A DNA stretch of 64,000 nucleotides from Metallyticus violacea (GCA_030762175.1 CM060840.1:35873501-35937500); one strand, 5' to 3'; shown: positions 35,697 through 47,284, counted from the first letter of the stretch. The notes: generated by a model from the sequence alone, not told the origin. Program-made: numbers and translations.

Positions 35697-35986
35697 TGAA
35701 TGAAATGAATGAATAGTGTTTAACGCCCGTTTTTGCTACAGAGGCACCACAGGCGATGGACACTGATGATACATGAGATGAAATGATAAATTGGGAAAGG
35801 ATTTATTTTTAAGGAAGGAATCGTTCCAGGCCTAAGTTTAGGGTACCTCCCCAGCATTTGCCATTTATGAGGACTGAGGAAAACCTGCAAAAAACCTCAG
35901 TCAGGAAGGACGGTCCTGGCACTATTCGAACCCAGACCTCCCGCTCACGAGTCCGAGACTTAACGACCTCGGCCACCCGTGGCGGT
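35697..35986 (-). repeat. SINE family A, copy 5 (full length)
   Basis: Minus-strand copy with head CCACGGGTGGCCGAGGTCG and B box GGGTTCGAATAGTGCC. A perfect 13 bp duplication (ACAAAACCATGAA, 35684-35696 and 35987-35999) flanks it. Its 3' tail is not poly-A but a short repeat of ATGA/TGAA units, as in copy A1, whereas A3 and A4 end in homopolymers. A 63-codon minus-strand frame across the tail boundary is an artefact. Confidence 0.95.
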
Positions 35987-35999
35987 ACAAAACCATGAA

Positions 36000-36420
36000 A
36001 GAACGGGTAATCGTATAAAGAAACGTAGGAAAAGAGGCTCTAGCATGTTCTTAAAACACTTCCTAGAATAAAACTGCACTACAGATTTAGTGGGTGAGAT
36101 GTTTAAAAATAGTAAAACTTATAGGATGAAATGAATAAGAAACTCATTCCTTGAAGGTGACCAAAATAAATTTAAACTGAATTCTCTGGACTAGTAAAAT
36201 GTAAAAATAAAACTGCAGAGGATTTTTTCTTCACCAATATGACCAAAAATGTAGAGCAATTATCTGGTATTTTGCATCTTAAAATGAAGACGGTTTGAGC
36301 TTATAGAATGCTCACAGATCATGTGTTATTTTTTAAGCAGGGCATTAAAAAAGAAAAGTATGATAAGTGTATAATAAATTTAAAAAAAAGTTAGCCAAGT
36401 TAAGAGTCTTCACCCTTTGT
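36000..36420. other. AT-rich stretch without recognised gene
   Basis: No feature recognised. Confidence 0.5.
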
Positions 36421-36424
36421 AGGC

Positions 36425-36780
36425 ATGATGGATGAAGTTTACGGACGAGTCTTTGTGTCTGGGTGACATTCGATCCGGTCCTTTCCAAAAGGAAGATAAT
36501 GCCTTCTTCCTGTAAATTCTAACCCTTCTGGATTGGAGAGGGCTTCGCATGGGAAGACAGCTAGAGTTGTGTGGTGGCATGCATTCCGGAGTAATAAGAG
36601 ATCGGTGGGGAGGAGAACAGCTAATTTAAGTTTAAGACCGAGGAACAGGAGATGCGTCCCTCGGGCTAGGGCCCATAGCACTCACATGAGTAATGGTTAA
36701 TTAAGTGTGATTGGTTACGAGGGTGTGGCAGAACGCCGTATAGGGCTCAGAAACACGAGGAGGAAAGAGCAACGCATAAA
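36425..36780. other. GC-rich patch, unidentified
   Basis: A sharply GC-richer block of about 300 bp with an 80-codon minus-strand frame (36439-36681) that is leucine-rich at its start. No domain is recognisable, and no splice or tRNA-like boxes frame it clearly. The abrupt composition change suggests a decayed repeat or an exon or regulatory segment; the sequence alone does not decide. Confidence 0.15.
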
Positions 36781-37407
36781 AATAGTGAAATAAAAGAGAG
36801 AGAATTGAAAACTAAAGACGATTTGCTTGCCAGAATTCATCATGGTGAGCAGATTTGATTTATTACATTTTTTGCTCAAGAAGTTAATAGCTCTCCCTTA
36901 CGAAGAAATCAGAAGAGAAATATTTTCAGAGGAAAGGATTTGCGACAAATTTTAAGTATTTAATATGGGTCATCAAGCTCAAAACCTCAGCGGCAATGTA
37001 AAATCGAAACACATTTGAAATATTTAGCGAATACATTTGATTGTGAGGTTAGACGGACAGTGTCGCGCGAATATTGGATGGCCTTTATCTGGAATAACAA
37101 ATCCATTAATTTCCATACCTTCTTCACAGGGAATGAGAGCTGCTTGGTATTGTAGTTTTCTATTTAATATTTCCTTTCATAATAATTAAAGAATTCTAGG
37201 ATATATAAAAAGGCCAGCGGTATACATTTAAAATGCAGACCAATATAATTTTGAGAAAAATATCTGACATCATTTAGTAAATTACATTCTTTACCTCTGC
37301 ATACAGTCAGTGCCATGAGCACTAACTTTCACTGCTATCTAAAGGAAAATAATTTTCTTTCCATTTAAAAAAAATATCTTCCGAATTTCTTGTTCTACAA
37401 AGATTTA
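36781..37407. other. AT-rich stretch without recognised gene
   Basis: No feature recognised. Confidence 0.5.
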
Positions 37408-37957
37408 CAGTGAAGTTATTCGAGTTACGAGGCAGCAGAGAGCTGCTGCGTACTGGGTGAATGCAGTCGTTAACTTATGATGCATGTGCAGGTAGCAACT
37501 TGCAGTTAGTATGAGGCGGACTTTGTAAACAAATGATTGTGCAGTCGTGTATCACTTTGTGCTTTCATTGTATGTAAATTGTGTGCTAACTGTTCTTCGT
37601 TACATAAATATAATGTTGAAGAACCTGTATTTATGTACAATACATATGTGAAAAGGGATTCGTGCAGAGTGGTAAAAAAGCGGTTTGCAAGAAAATGTAC
37701 TAACAATTGTGTTCTAGATACAAAATATCTTCATAAACTTGTTAAAAGAATCTCTCAATGACAAGAAACGTGTTCTGAAAAGTTGATTAATTATAAGAAT
37801 TTACTACGTAAATGCCGGCAATGTATTGCAGCTAAGGGACTTCATTTTCAACATCTATAATAACATATGTTAGTATTTATTATTATAAATTATAAATACA
37901 CAGACATATTTTGCTTTCAGTAAAAATAAAAATACTCAACTTAAAATACTAATTTTA
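37408..37957 (+). repeat. Transposase-N-terminus repeat, copy 2
   Basis: Aligns along its length with the block at 7186-7765. The coding core begins YNTYVKRDSCRVVKKRFARK, matching the insect transposase N-terminal pattern (MYxTYVKxxSxRxxxRxF). It ends at a stop shortly after HKLVKRISQ; the DKKRV-like part that follows in copy 1 is here out of frame. The same non-coding ends as copy 1 (GTGCAGGTAGCAACTT on the left, TTTTGCTTTCAGTAAAA on the right) show the two descend from one short element lacking a catalytic domain. Confidence 0.6.
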
Positions 37958-39159
37958 CGCGAGGAAAAAGATCTGGTTCCTATATCTGGTTGCAACGGCT
38001 TCCTTTCTTCTTTAAGAACTCGAGCTCTGGCTGCCTGGAACTTAAATTAACTCCCAGTATATATTAGCAGAAGAATTCCAGAGAAAGTGGATCGAGTTAT
38101 AGATTCAGATATTATCATAGTGTGAGCAAAAAGTTTCAAAATCCATGGAGATGATTAGTTTAACTACCGGAGAAAAAGTTTCACTTCGTGGATAACGTCT
38201 GAATGGAAGTCATCTTAATCGTTTAACGATGTATATTTCAAGATTTTGCCTTACTAATTGAAAACAAACAAACGATCATTGCAAAATTCTTTTCAGAAAA
38301 AAATGAAAATTAATATTTCAAAAAAGACAATTGTTTAATGCTTTTAATTGAAAAAGCAAAGCTTTATATTCCTTCAAAGCCAAATGCAGTTGCTACGTAT
38401 CTCCATAAAATAGACACTCTTTCAGTCGTATAGCATTTTAACACGGTAAAACGTCTATCTCGATCATTTATAACTAACTCAATTTACATTATCAGTTTAA
38501 TTTTTGTTAATTTTCATATTTTATCAAAGTGCATAAAATATAGATACAACATTACGATATTAATGGGTAGTATAAGTTAAATAATCATACTTAAGCTCCG
38601 GCTTTGAAAGTATCTGTAGGAATCATCATTAGATCAGATAAATTATATCAATAAAATTTGGAGTGCTATGATAACTAAACGTACCTGCTTTCAAATTTAT
38701 TAAGCTAAAACTAAGGAGACATTGTTGAAGTCAGGATGGCAGGTTATCGATATTTTGACTCTATTGTAATTTTTTAAAAGTATTAGATGATATGTTTGGA
38801 TTATGGATTCTTTTTTTGTAATTGAGAATTTTAAACTTTAGTCATACATACAGAGGCGAAATACAACATTTTTATACTAAAGCCAAAAGTTTCATAGTTT
38901 ATATGTTTTATTTGCTATAGATGTCTATGCTCTTAAGATTTAGAAACTATATTTAAGTAATTGTTGTTTCATATGTTAAATTAGTAATTATGCAGATTTT
39001 GACGTCTCTACAATACAAAATATATAAAATGTATGATATTTGAATTTTTATTACCTTGCAATTTCTGTGAGTATGGGTAGAATAAGGGATATTTCAATTG
39101 ATAGAAAAACTGCTAGTACAAATACTTATTAATTTAGGTACAGCTCACCTAGCAAGAAA
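37958..39159. other. AT-rich stretch without recognised gene
   Basis: No supported feature. Confidence 0.5.
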
Positions 39160-39437
39160 CCGCCATGAGTGGCCGAGGTCGTTAAGCCCCGGACTCGTGA
39201 GGGGGAGGTCTGGGGCTCGAATCCCACAAGGACCGTCCTCCCTGACTGAGGTTTATTGCAGGTTTTCCTCAGTCCTCATAAATGGCAAAAACCGGGAACG
39301 TACCCTAAACTTAGACCTGAAACGTTTCCTTCCTTAAAAAAATCCTCTCCATATATCATTTCATCTCATGTATCATCATTATCCACCGCCTGTGGTGCCT
39401 CAGTAGTAAAAACGGTCGTTAAACACTATTAAAAAAA
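39160..39437 (+). repeat. SINE family A, copy 6 (full length, plus strand)
   Basis: The only full-length family A copy in plus orientation. It begins CCGCCATGAGTGGCCGAGG (A box), with B box GGGGCTCGAATCCCAC, the body CCTGACTGAGG...TTTCCTCAGTCCTCATAAATGG and the end GTTAAACACTATTAAAAAAA. No clear target-site duplication is visible. The 79-codon frame over it (39098-39337) is a translation of the repeat. Confidence 0.93.
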
Positions 39438-40090
39438 CTACAAAAATAGCTAAAAGGTTGCAACTTTATTTACTGCAGTAAATTATTTTGAAAAGTAAGT
39501 ATGCTAGATAAAAGAAATTTGGGCAAAATAGCAAATTGAGCCCAAAAAATAGAAAAATCTAGCCCTGTCCGGGTTTTTACAGGTATTTGTAGAGCTATTA
39601 GCTAAAGTTTAAAGAAATTCTTGGAGAGATACGAAGCTTCTATTAGAGTAAAGAGAACTGCAGATGAAAAGTGTTGAGTATCTATTGTTCAAGGGCTCAA
39701 GTACTAAGTTTCTGTCATCTTTCTGTAAATTAAAAAATTACACCTCATTTGAAATTGTTCCCTAATGCAGAAAATGCACCACGCTACAAAATGAAACTCA
39801 TAAATATATACCTGAATGAAAATTAAACAAAAAAAAATCCTGCCAATGTGTGGTAAAAACCTAGATATGAATCATATAGAGAATAAATGGCCAGATGTCA
39901 AGCCATGTTTGAAGAAATTAACATTAATACTAAAATACATCTCACTGAGAAACGGAAATATGTAATTATACTCTCATGCATAATCAAAAACAATTGCGGA
40001 GGTCTTTTAGAAAGTACATCAAAGCATAATGAAGAGCTAAGGGACAATAGGTGGCATACTGACAACAAACCTTTTAAAACGCCAGTGCTG
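39438..40090. other. AT-rich stretch without recognised gene
   Basis: No supported feature. A 70-codon frame at 39887-40099 is not recognisable. Confidence 0.5.
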
Positions 40091-43000
40091 GTGATCTAGT
40101 GCTAACCATATTTGCCTCGTAGCATTTTGCTTACTGGCATGGTCACTCAGAAGCACATCATATGCATCAGACCACATTTAAGATCTTGAGAATCTCGATA
40201 CACACTGAGCAGAATATTTGACTTGTGCTATGAAGTCTGGTTTCTACAGCTCAAGCAATGTACAATTTATTTGGTAAGAATTACTTTGCATACAATTTGC
40301 GGTTACATTTTTGGGTCATCTGTAGTTAACCTTAAATAAACATATTGCCAAACTGCCCATAGAACATGATTAATATAATTTTTGATTAAATGATAAGTAT
40401 TTAAATTAGTCATTACAGTTATATCAACTCTTTAACTTATGTACAGTCTATACACCATCTTAAGAAAGTTTTTTTTCTTAATCCTAAACTCACTTTATAA
40501 TACGTATGTACCTGTCACATAAAAGGGTATAAAATCCTCTTTCTCAGAAATAAAAATCATTAAGTATTCACAGTTACATTATATTCTGCATGGATAAGCT
40601 AAATTAAAAGAGTTGGAAACCAAACATTATCACAGCATTTATAAATATTATTTTATAATAAAGCAACTCTTTGGGCAGGAAAAATAGGTCTATAAGAATG
40701 AGTAGTGGCTATAATACAAATGAGTTATAAAAGCAAAACATCTTGTGTACTTAGCACTTCATTAAAGACACTCAACAAAATAAACGTCATTTATGTTAAC
40801 AAGAAACCTATTTAGTTCTTTGGCTTAACATTCATATATTGATACCTACAAATTGACTTCGCTGTTTTTTTATACAGAGATGGAGAGAGAGCATGGCTCT
40901 TAAATCTCATTTAGGCTGGTTAACTTGAAGATGCTAGTCAAATGGAAATTTAATACCTTTAGTAAATAACTTCTCAAAGCTTGCCACGTTCGAGAGATTT
41001 TCTCACGATGAGTAAGTGTCAAAACACTGATTCATTTTTAAAACATCGAGTAAGTGCATTCAGGTTGTATGGCTTCCTGCTATGCTGGCAGTGAAGATGC
41101 GCTGGTTTTCTGGGATCATCAATGAACAGATGTTGTCTGATCCTGTTACGACCTTGGATGCTCAGCTCGATGGCCAGCTTATTGTGTCACTGCATTTTTT
41201 TGGTTCCTCCTAAACAAACGGCTACATGCCTTGTATTCACCGGTCTTTCAGAATTAACGTCTGGGTTATCTGCTTGGATTGGCTGTTGGAGTAGTGACAA
41301 ATAGCATAACAATACATATCACCATCCTAAGCGATACACGTTTACTATGAAATTACTTCATATAGTTGTTTATTAGAAGGTTTGCCAAATGTTACCTTGC
41401 ACATTTTGTGCTACAATTTAAATTGATATTTTACAACCCAAGGAACAAGTGCATAAAAGTTAGATATTCTGTATTATTAAAAATAATTCTATTGTAGAAC
41501 ATCAAAAGCGAATGGAAGTTTCTTATTTGTTATCTTTTATTAACATTGCAACACAAACATGGGCACAAAATGAAAATAATTGTAGCTCATGTGTGGAATA
41601 GACCCATAGCAATTGCATTTTAAACACACAAAAGCCTTCAAAGTGTTAAAAACTTTATCTCTAAATTTCTATTCCTAATTATAATAATGTTTTATTTGTT
41701 CACTCTAAGTTTATACTCCAAGGATATTTAAAAAAAATAAAAATTTTAAAATTCATTTCTAGAGAGCTTAAATCATCTATAAACAATACTAGATGAGAAC
41801 TCATGTGTTTTCTAAGACATATTTCACATAAATTTACACCAAAATTTTACGACGATAAAAATAATAGTTCGAACGAGTAACGAAGAAGAAATTTTGTAAA
41901 TCAATTCCTTGTGAATAAAATGAATACGTATTAATATTTAAACATACTAGTACAATTTAGTAAAAATAGAATAAATCCGTTTTGTACTTTTATCATATAC
42001 TTATACTACTACGACCAGTAATACTTCCAATAACAATATATTAATTATTGTTTCTTCTTTAAATCTTGTTGATATTTAAAACTTTTTTATAATGTTAGAG
42101 CTAGCTTATTACAAGTAAATAGACGTTTATGTCCAGTCCATAGAAAGAAAGTCAGGATATTTATATTCCGACGTTATAGGACAGGATTCCTTCCACATCA
42201 ATACATACTTAAATACGTTTACCCAAATTCTGGAATATTTCACCCAGAGTAATCGCGTCAAAGACTACAACCTTCAACTCTTGAACGCGTCGTTTGCTCT
42301 CTTTGACACGTGGAATAAGTGAAATTAGGAAATGTCTTCATAATGATTGTTATTGCGATGCCAGCAATTGCTCCATTACATCGTTTATTGTTTCTTGCTG
42401 CCTCCCGACTCTTGAGTCAGATGACATTCTAATGACTGTGGCGTTTAAATAAAATTTTAAGTGCAATACTTTGATGCTTTCATCAAAATTAGACCGAAAT
42501 GCTGTCTAAAGTGCTTTAAATGACTTTTTTTCAACATTTACAAACGAGAAATACGCGATTGTTAAACGAGTCATAACAGCCGAAATACGGTGACGAGAAA
42601 CAATAAAGGTCACTGAACTTGCATCGTTGAAGGGATTTGTGTATACACTTTAAGTCATTATATAAATAAAATAACTTTTTATAGACAATAGTTTGGGGCC
42701 AGTAGCGAGAGAATCCCTCTGTATAAACATTTACGTTTCATGGGAAAATGAACTTACTTATTCCTTATATTCGTACTCTTCTAAAGCTCATCGCATTCTT
42801 CTTCAAACGTACCTGAGTTTGTTTATGATTTTATTGATCTCTTTCTCCTTCCTCCTTACAAGCACAACAAACTACTGCCAAATGACCTTTGTAAGATTGT
42901 CCAAAGGTGCAATTATTTTTTGATTGCTTTTATTTTTCCGTTACTGAGCATCTTGCTATTTAAAGTGTTTCGGTTTGAATTCTTGGTGCTTATGCCAACA

Positions 43001-43560
43001 AGTTTTAGTGGTCTATTACAGAATATGAGCAATATATGGCAGTTTATAGTTGTGCTATTTAATGTACACACTGACCTTGGGAATGCTGATTATTTTAGAC
43101 TTGGCACACGAATGTATTTTATAAAGATAAATGGATAATTAAATACATTCCATTTAATATGAGGGTATGGTTCATTTTCTTAATACTTATACATGTATTT
43201 TTATAGACGAATTTATTGAAAGACAGTGAATTAATCTTTATATTTTCAGACATCAATAATTATAAGCCTAACAATAGAATTTAACAAATGTTGGAAAAAA
43301 TATACTTTAAATTCTGCAAAGTTGTACCAGATGATATTTGCAAATAAATAAGGAAAATTAGCTAAGAAGACAAATGAACATCAATATGGAGTTATTGCAA
43401 ATGCTGTGTTATTAACACAGACAGAGGTAAAATTACAGAGGGAATTACTTGCTGTAGCGCAGCACTGTAAAAGTAACAAATAAGAGAAAAACGTATGTAA
43501 ATAAGCTTTGCCAACATAAATGCCAAGCAATGTTACGGTGTATAATGTTAATTATATGAG
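40091..43560. other. Long stretch without recognised gene
   Basis: GATCTAGTGCTAACCATATTTGCCTC (40095-40120) echoes the A-box region of SINE family B but has no B box. About 41040-41290 is a little GC-richer, with a 60-codon frame of no known domain. The rest is AT-rich with chance frames (42693-42923, 42920-43138). Confidence 0.45.
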
Positions 43561-43567
43561 ATACCTA

Positions 43568-43890
43568 CAGGGTATTTCAAGCGTAGTACGAAGTCCACAT
43601 TTCTGCAGTACCAAAGATATGTCAGCAATGGCAATGGAATTTAGAAAGAGAACAAATAGCGTGGCAGTTGATATCCGGAAACAAGTTTAATACTTACAGT
43701 GTCAGAATGATGTTACTAAAAGCTGCTTATCAACTGAAAAAAAAAAACTTTTATTTTTAATTCTTCTCGTGTGCCATTTTTAACAAGTACAGAATGTTTC
43801 GTACATTTGCTTGCTTGATTTTAACGTAGTGAATTAATCCAGTGCAACCAGTGTGTTCGTTCAGGATTCCAATGAACGCTTAACTATGCG
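43568..43890. other. Stretch starting with a transposon-end-like string
   Basis: ACAGGGTATTTCAAGCGTAG resembles the ends of several insect transposable elements (CAGGGTxTTTC), but no partner end or coding block follows. Confidence 0.15.
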
Positions 43891-43899
43891 AAGCGCATT

Positions 43900-44330
43900 A
43901 TTTTGCAAGTTGATGTTCACACACATACATGGATTGTATCCAGGCCGCGTGACTACCCCAAATGACGATAATCTGAGGTGATAATGGATCCGCCATCCGT
44001 TCGCCGTGTCGCGTAATTGGCCCTGTCACGAGATACCGCTCAAAGCTGTCACGTGACATAAATTTAATGACCCACCCTCCTCCCTTTTTCACGTAACAAG
44101 TCCTCTGTCCAAAATTTTCAGGCCTGGCCAACAGAATGTGAACATGAGCTCGTTTTAGCTGTTTTGTTTATTTTTCCCCGACGGAACTCCGTTGCATTGC
44201 CCTGTTTTGTACTATGCAGATGTAAGCGTCTGTAACAGCTTCATTCTCTGTGAATGGATTCTCGCGGAGAGCTCCATTTTACATTTGCATAAGCTCTGGC
44301 ATTGTAATTCATGGTTTTCTCATTGTTGAT
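43900..44330. promoter_or_regulatory. GC-richer island, candidate conserved non-coding segment
   Basis: About 430 bp with more GC and CpG than the flanks and no domain-bearing frame. It includes GTCACGTGAC (an E-box-type CACGTG palindrome, 44048-44057), GCGTAATTGG and ATTTGCATAA (octamer-like, 44283-44292). No SINE or TE signature is present. The density of unmutated-looking CpGs and motifs would fit a regulatory element, but this is composition-based inference. Confidence 0.2.
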
Positions 44331-44838
44331 GCCCTTGATTGTAACATTCGAAACATTTGAATTTTATACGCACGTACATCAAAGAAATTGCAAATTGCCC
44401 AACTTGACCTAATTTTCTTCTTCCTACAGTTAATTTCACAATCTCAGCTAGAAATTCGTTACAGTTTTAGCTTGGCCTCTTACAGCGAGCTACATGTCAC
44501 AAAGATCGCTCAACGCAGACTTTCGCTTTTTCAGGTGATTCTGCAGGGAGAGGAAACGTCATCTCTCCATGATTGCATATATTTTGAATTTAATATATGC
44601 TAATTGCAAAAATATTTCTTACGTTCTTTCCACAAACTAAGAACTGGAATATCAGTTCGTCTTGAACAGTGTGCCAGAGTTGTTGTGTGCTAAATTTGGA
44701 TTTAATTATTTTCAACTAAGATATGCCATATGCTACAAGATCTAAAATTGTTTTACAAATAAATAATAGAACAAATAAATACATTTGTAACCTGCTTAAT
44801 TTCACACACAGGAAAAATGAATATTAGGAATAAAATTA
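44331..44838. other. AT-rich stretch without recognised gene
   Basis: No supported feature. Confidence 0.5.
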
Positions 44839-44957
44839 TGGTGTAGAATGTCAAAATCTTTGAAATAGCTTTTAAGTTTTCCACGAGCACTTAGAAACTG
44901 AGTCAAAACATATGCGGGCTTGCAGAACTTTGAGTTCAATTGATGTATTTAATTATT
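44839..44957 (-). pseudogene. Jockey-like LINE C-terminal fragment, copy 1
   Basis: On the minus strand one frame reads LTQFLSARGKLKSYFKDFD, matching the LTQFLTGHGxFxxYLxxF block after the RNase H-like region at the end of many Jockey-type LINE proteins. The DNA is about 80% similar over 110 bp to 46710-46820. Similarity stops where copy 2 continues with FFFPAVLHRL, so this copy is truncated. The catalytic parts of the retrotransposon are not present. Confidence 0.65.
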
Positions 44958-45024
44958 TGTTTGGAACTGTAAAACTACATGAAAAAAGAAAAAAAAATAA
45001 GGACAGAAACTAAATTACATTTTT

Positions 45025-45290
45025 ATATAACAATGACAGTTCCTATTGTATTTTACGGCAGTAAAACATGGGTTATGGATTAAAGTAAGCGCAAACAGCA
45101 GGCATTACATTTTTAAGATCAAAGGTCAAAATAATCAAAAGTGAGAGGGGGGGGAGTAAAACTGTAGAAATCAGGGAAAAACTTAAAACAGAAAATACAA
45201 ATAATACAATACGCAGATATAGAAATGGACAATTAGATCACATGCAAGAGATGGATAAAAATAGAATATCTAAAACACTTATACTAACAT
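45025..45290 (+). pseudogene. LINE reverse transcriptase tail fragment
   Basis: A plus-strand frame begins VPIVFYGSKTWVMD, the YGSETW motif that follows the reverse transcriptase core in several insect LINEs. About 100 bp on, another frame gives EIREKLKTENTNNTIRRYRN then DHMQEMDKNRISK, matching the usual I-x-x-x-L ... W-x-x-H-x-x-R-M-x-x-x-R-x-P/S-K tail. The order and spacing fit one protein whose frame is broken by a stop (MD*SK) and a G8 run (45147-45154). No upstream YADD block was found. Confidence 0.65.
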
Positions 45291-45589
45291 AAAAACATTT
45301 GATAAATGAAGCAAAGGCCGATCTAAGTAGTAGTAGCAGTAGATTGTACGTATTACAGTGGAACCAATACAATGTAATACAAAACAACTTCAATAGACTC
45401 ACGGGTCCAACCAGTACGTGTTTTTATGATACACTTGGTATGTTTGAGAGAGCACAAGTTATTACATTAGATATTCACAATAAGATGTAAAACATATTTT
45501 CAACAATAAAAACAAATAAATAAAATTAACAAAAAAAATAGAATGAAACAAATACCAAAAAATAATTTTTTAAAATATAACACAGATCT
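45291..45589. other. AT-rich gap
   Basis: A 63-codon frame (45299-45490) follows the retroelement tail but is not recognisable as part of it. Confidence 0.4.
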
Positions 45590-45710
45590 ATGACATGGGA
45601 CCCACGGCTTTACTCCCCTTCCGAAGGAAACCACACTTAGAATTTTTACGCCCGAAAAAATCCATGGATCTTGGGTTTAGGGAGCAAATATGGTTACCAC
45701 CAGGACCGAC
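45590..45710 (-). repeat. SINE family B, copy 3 (degraded)
   Basis: Minus-strand remnant. GTCGGTCCTGGTGGTAACCATA is the head start with the A box shortened, and the B box (GGTTCGAACCC in copy B1) is deleted. The segment continues with ATGGATTTTTTCGGGCG and TCCTTCGGAAGGGGAG...GGGTCCCATGTC. The last part is shared with copy B2 but absent from B1, placing B2 and B3 in one subfamily. Confidence 0.8.
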
Positions 45711-45836
45711 GCTATCGAGGGGAAATGTATTCAGCCGTCTTTGAACTTTGTCAGAAGTGCTGATTTTTCTCTACGACTCTTTCTCAAACTTCAATTATTT
45801 CGCTGATGAGCTGTGGCTTGCCCAATTGGCTTACTT

Positions 45837-45889
45837 GGCAAAATTTAACAGTCGTTTCATTCCCTGAATTTAATGGGACGCTGATGACT
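45837..45889 (+). repeat. SINE family B fragment
   Basis: GGCAAAATTTAACAGTCGTTTC followed by AATTTAATGGGACGCTGATGAC matches the distal body of family B (GCAAAATTTGTCGGCCGTTTCAC, GAATGGGACGCTGATGACC). Its orientation is opposite to the adjacent copy B3, so it is a separate fragment or an inversion. Confidence 0.6.
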
Positions 45890-46267
45890 TCTCAAGCATA
45901 TATTGATACTGACAAGGAAACTGTACATTAAACACAAAAAAGAAACAGTTCATTAATTACGTGATCAATTTATGTTTAACTATGGTAGCTTACATGGCGC
46001 AGGTCACAGTTCTAATACCGCAGTGCACAGGTTGGAATTAACAAGCATCAAGTTAATTTTAAATGTAAATGTGCCATAGAAAAAAATTCACAGGTCACAA
46101 GAGACTTAGCGTAACAAATATCTAAGAGTTTATTCCAATGTATTTATTTACTCAACTAGCTGTTTTAGGGGGTGTTCTATCCATGCACTTCTAAATGAAA
46201 ACCATTAGCGTAGAGACAGGAGTAAAAAATTAAGTTTCTTGTAAACTGTTTCCACCTCAATGATCTC

Positions 46268-46268
<1 letters not shown>
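45890..46268. other. AT-rich stretch without recognised gene
   Basis: No supported feature. Confidence 0.5.
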
Positions 46269-46339
<71 letters not shown>

Positions 46340-46362
46340 CATCATCATCATTATTATTATCA
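46269..46362. repeat. (ATT)n microsatellite with ATC interruption
   Basis: Over 20 ATT units, then ATC units (46338-46350), then further ATT units. It yields a poly-isoleucine frame with no biological meaning. Confidence 0.97.
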
Positions 46363-46679
46363 TATCTCCAAATACAATCAAGCTTTATTACACCTTATGG
46401 TATGTTAGGTCTATAGTTTTACAATATAATGGAGAAAATTAACAATAATATAAACTTATGATATAATGAAATGGAATAATGTAAAACGGCTTACATATTG
46501 TAGTTTACAGTGTTTTTTAAATATGAGCTATAAACTTTTCGAAAACTATAGTGCAGCAATGATTATGAAACACTTCAATTAGTGGTTGGGTGTAATTTAC
46601 ATTACAGGGTTGAAGATGTCCAATAAAAAATCTTTTAGGTGGTGTAGATCACAGTTAAAGATTATATGAAACGTCGTTT
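46363..46679. other. AT-rich gap
   Basis: May include the decayed distal coding end of the adjacent LINE fragment, but nothing recognisable. Confidence 0.4.
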
Positions 46680-46945
46680 CTTCAGCATTTTCATATCATG
46701 GAGTTATTGTGGTGTAGATTGTCAAAAGCTTTGAAATGGCTTTTAAATTTTCCATGATCACTTAGAAACTGAGCCAAAACATGTGCGGGTTTGAAGAACT
46801 TTGCGTTCAATCGATGTAGAACAGCGGGGAAGAAGAAATTCTTGATTAAAGTTACTTTTGCATGTTTGTCCATACTGCGTTCCAATTGTTTATGGCTTCC
46901 TTTTTGAGGGTGGCTTTTATGTATGATGATCGAGCAGATTATATA
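46680..46945 (-). pseudogene. Jockey-like LINE C-terminal fragment, copy 2
   Basis: On the minus strand, ATLKKEAINNWNAVWTNMQ is followed, after a frame change, by TLIKNFFFPAVLHRLNAKFF and VLAQFLSDHGKFKSHFKAFD. This is the order expected of the Jockey-type LINE tail downstream of RNase H (W-x-x-x-W, then FFPSVxxRL, then LTQFLTGHGxFxxYLxxF). One frameshift and the lost glycine in the GHG motif show decay. It shares about 110 bp with the fragment at 44.84 kb in the same orientation. No reverse transcriptase domain is adjacent, so this is a short relic. Confidence 0.75.
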
Positions 46946-46993
46946 TGAGATATCAAGATTTGACTTGATATCTCTTATGCAACCTGTTCGATC
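46928..46993. repeat. Long imperfect inverted repeat (hairpin)
   Basis: The inner stem is a perfect 11 bp inverted repeat (GAGATATCAAG at 46947-46957 and CTTGATATCTC at 46964-46974) around a 6-base loop. Beyond it the arms continue with few mismatches out to GATCGAGCAG and CTGTTCGATC, giving about 30 bp per arm. It overlaps the edge of the LINE fragment. Confidence 0.8.
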
Positions 46994-47284
46994 GTATGCT
47001 ATACACTTTCATAAGAAGAAATATAGCAATAGGTGATGTGCTGTTGTATTTTGAAAATACCTACATCATTTTCGTATATTCCTCTATTCCTCCATTACGA
47101 CATGCTTAAATAATAAATTCTTCCATCTTACAGAAATCTATTTTTGCAAGCTAACCAGCAAATAACCTCCTCTTAAAATTGTTACATATATTGCAAATAA
47201 TTCTTCTGCTAAGTTTTCTAATGATTTTACATTTCCCTGTTTAAAACCACCTGCACTATTGTTCTAGTTTATAACGACATAATC
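46994..47284. other. AT-rich gap
   Basis: No feature recognised. Confidence 0.5.

Noticed and set aside
46260..46442. Poly-isoleucine frame
   Set aside because: It is a translation of the ATT microsatellite.
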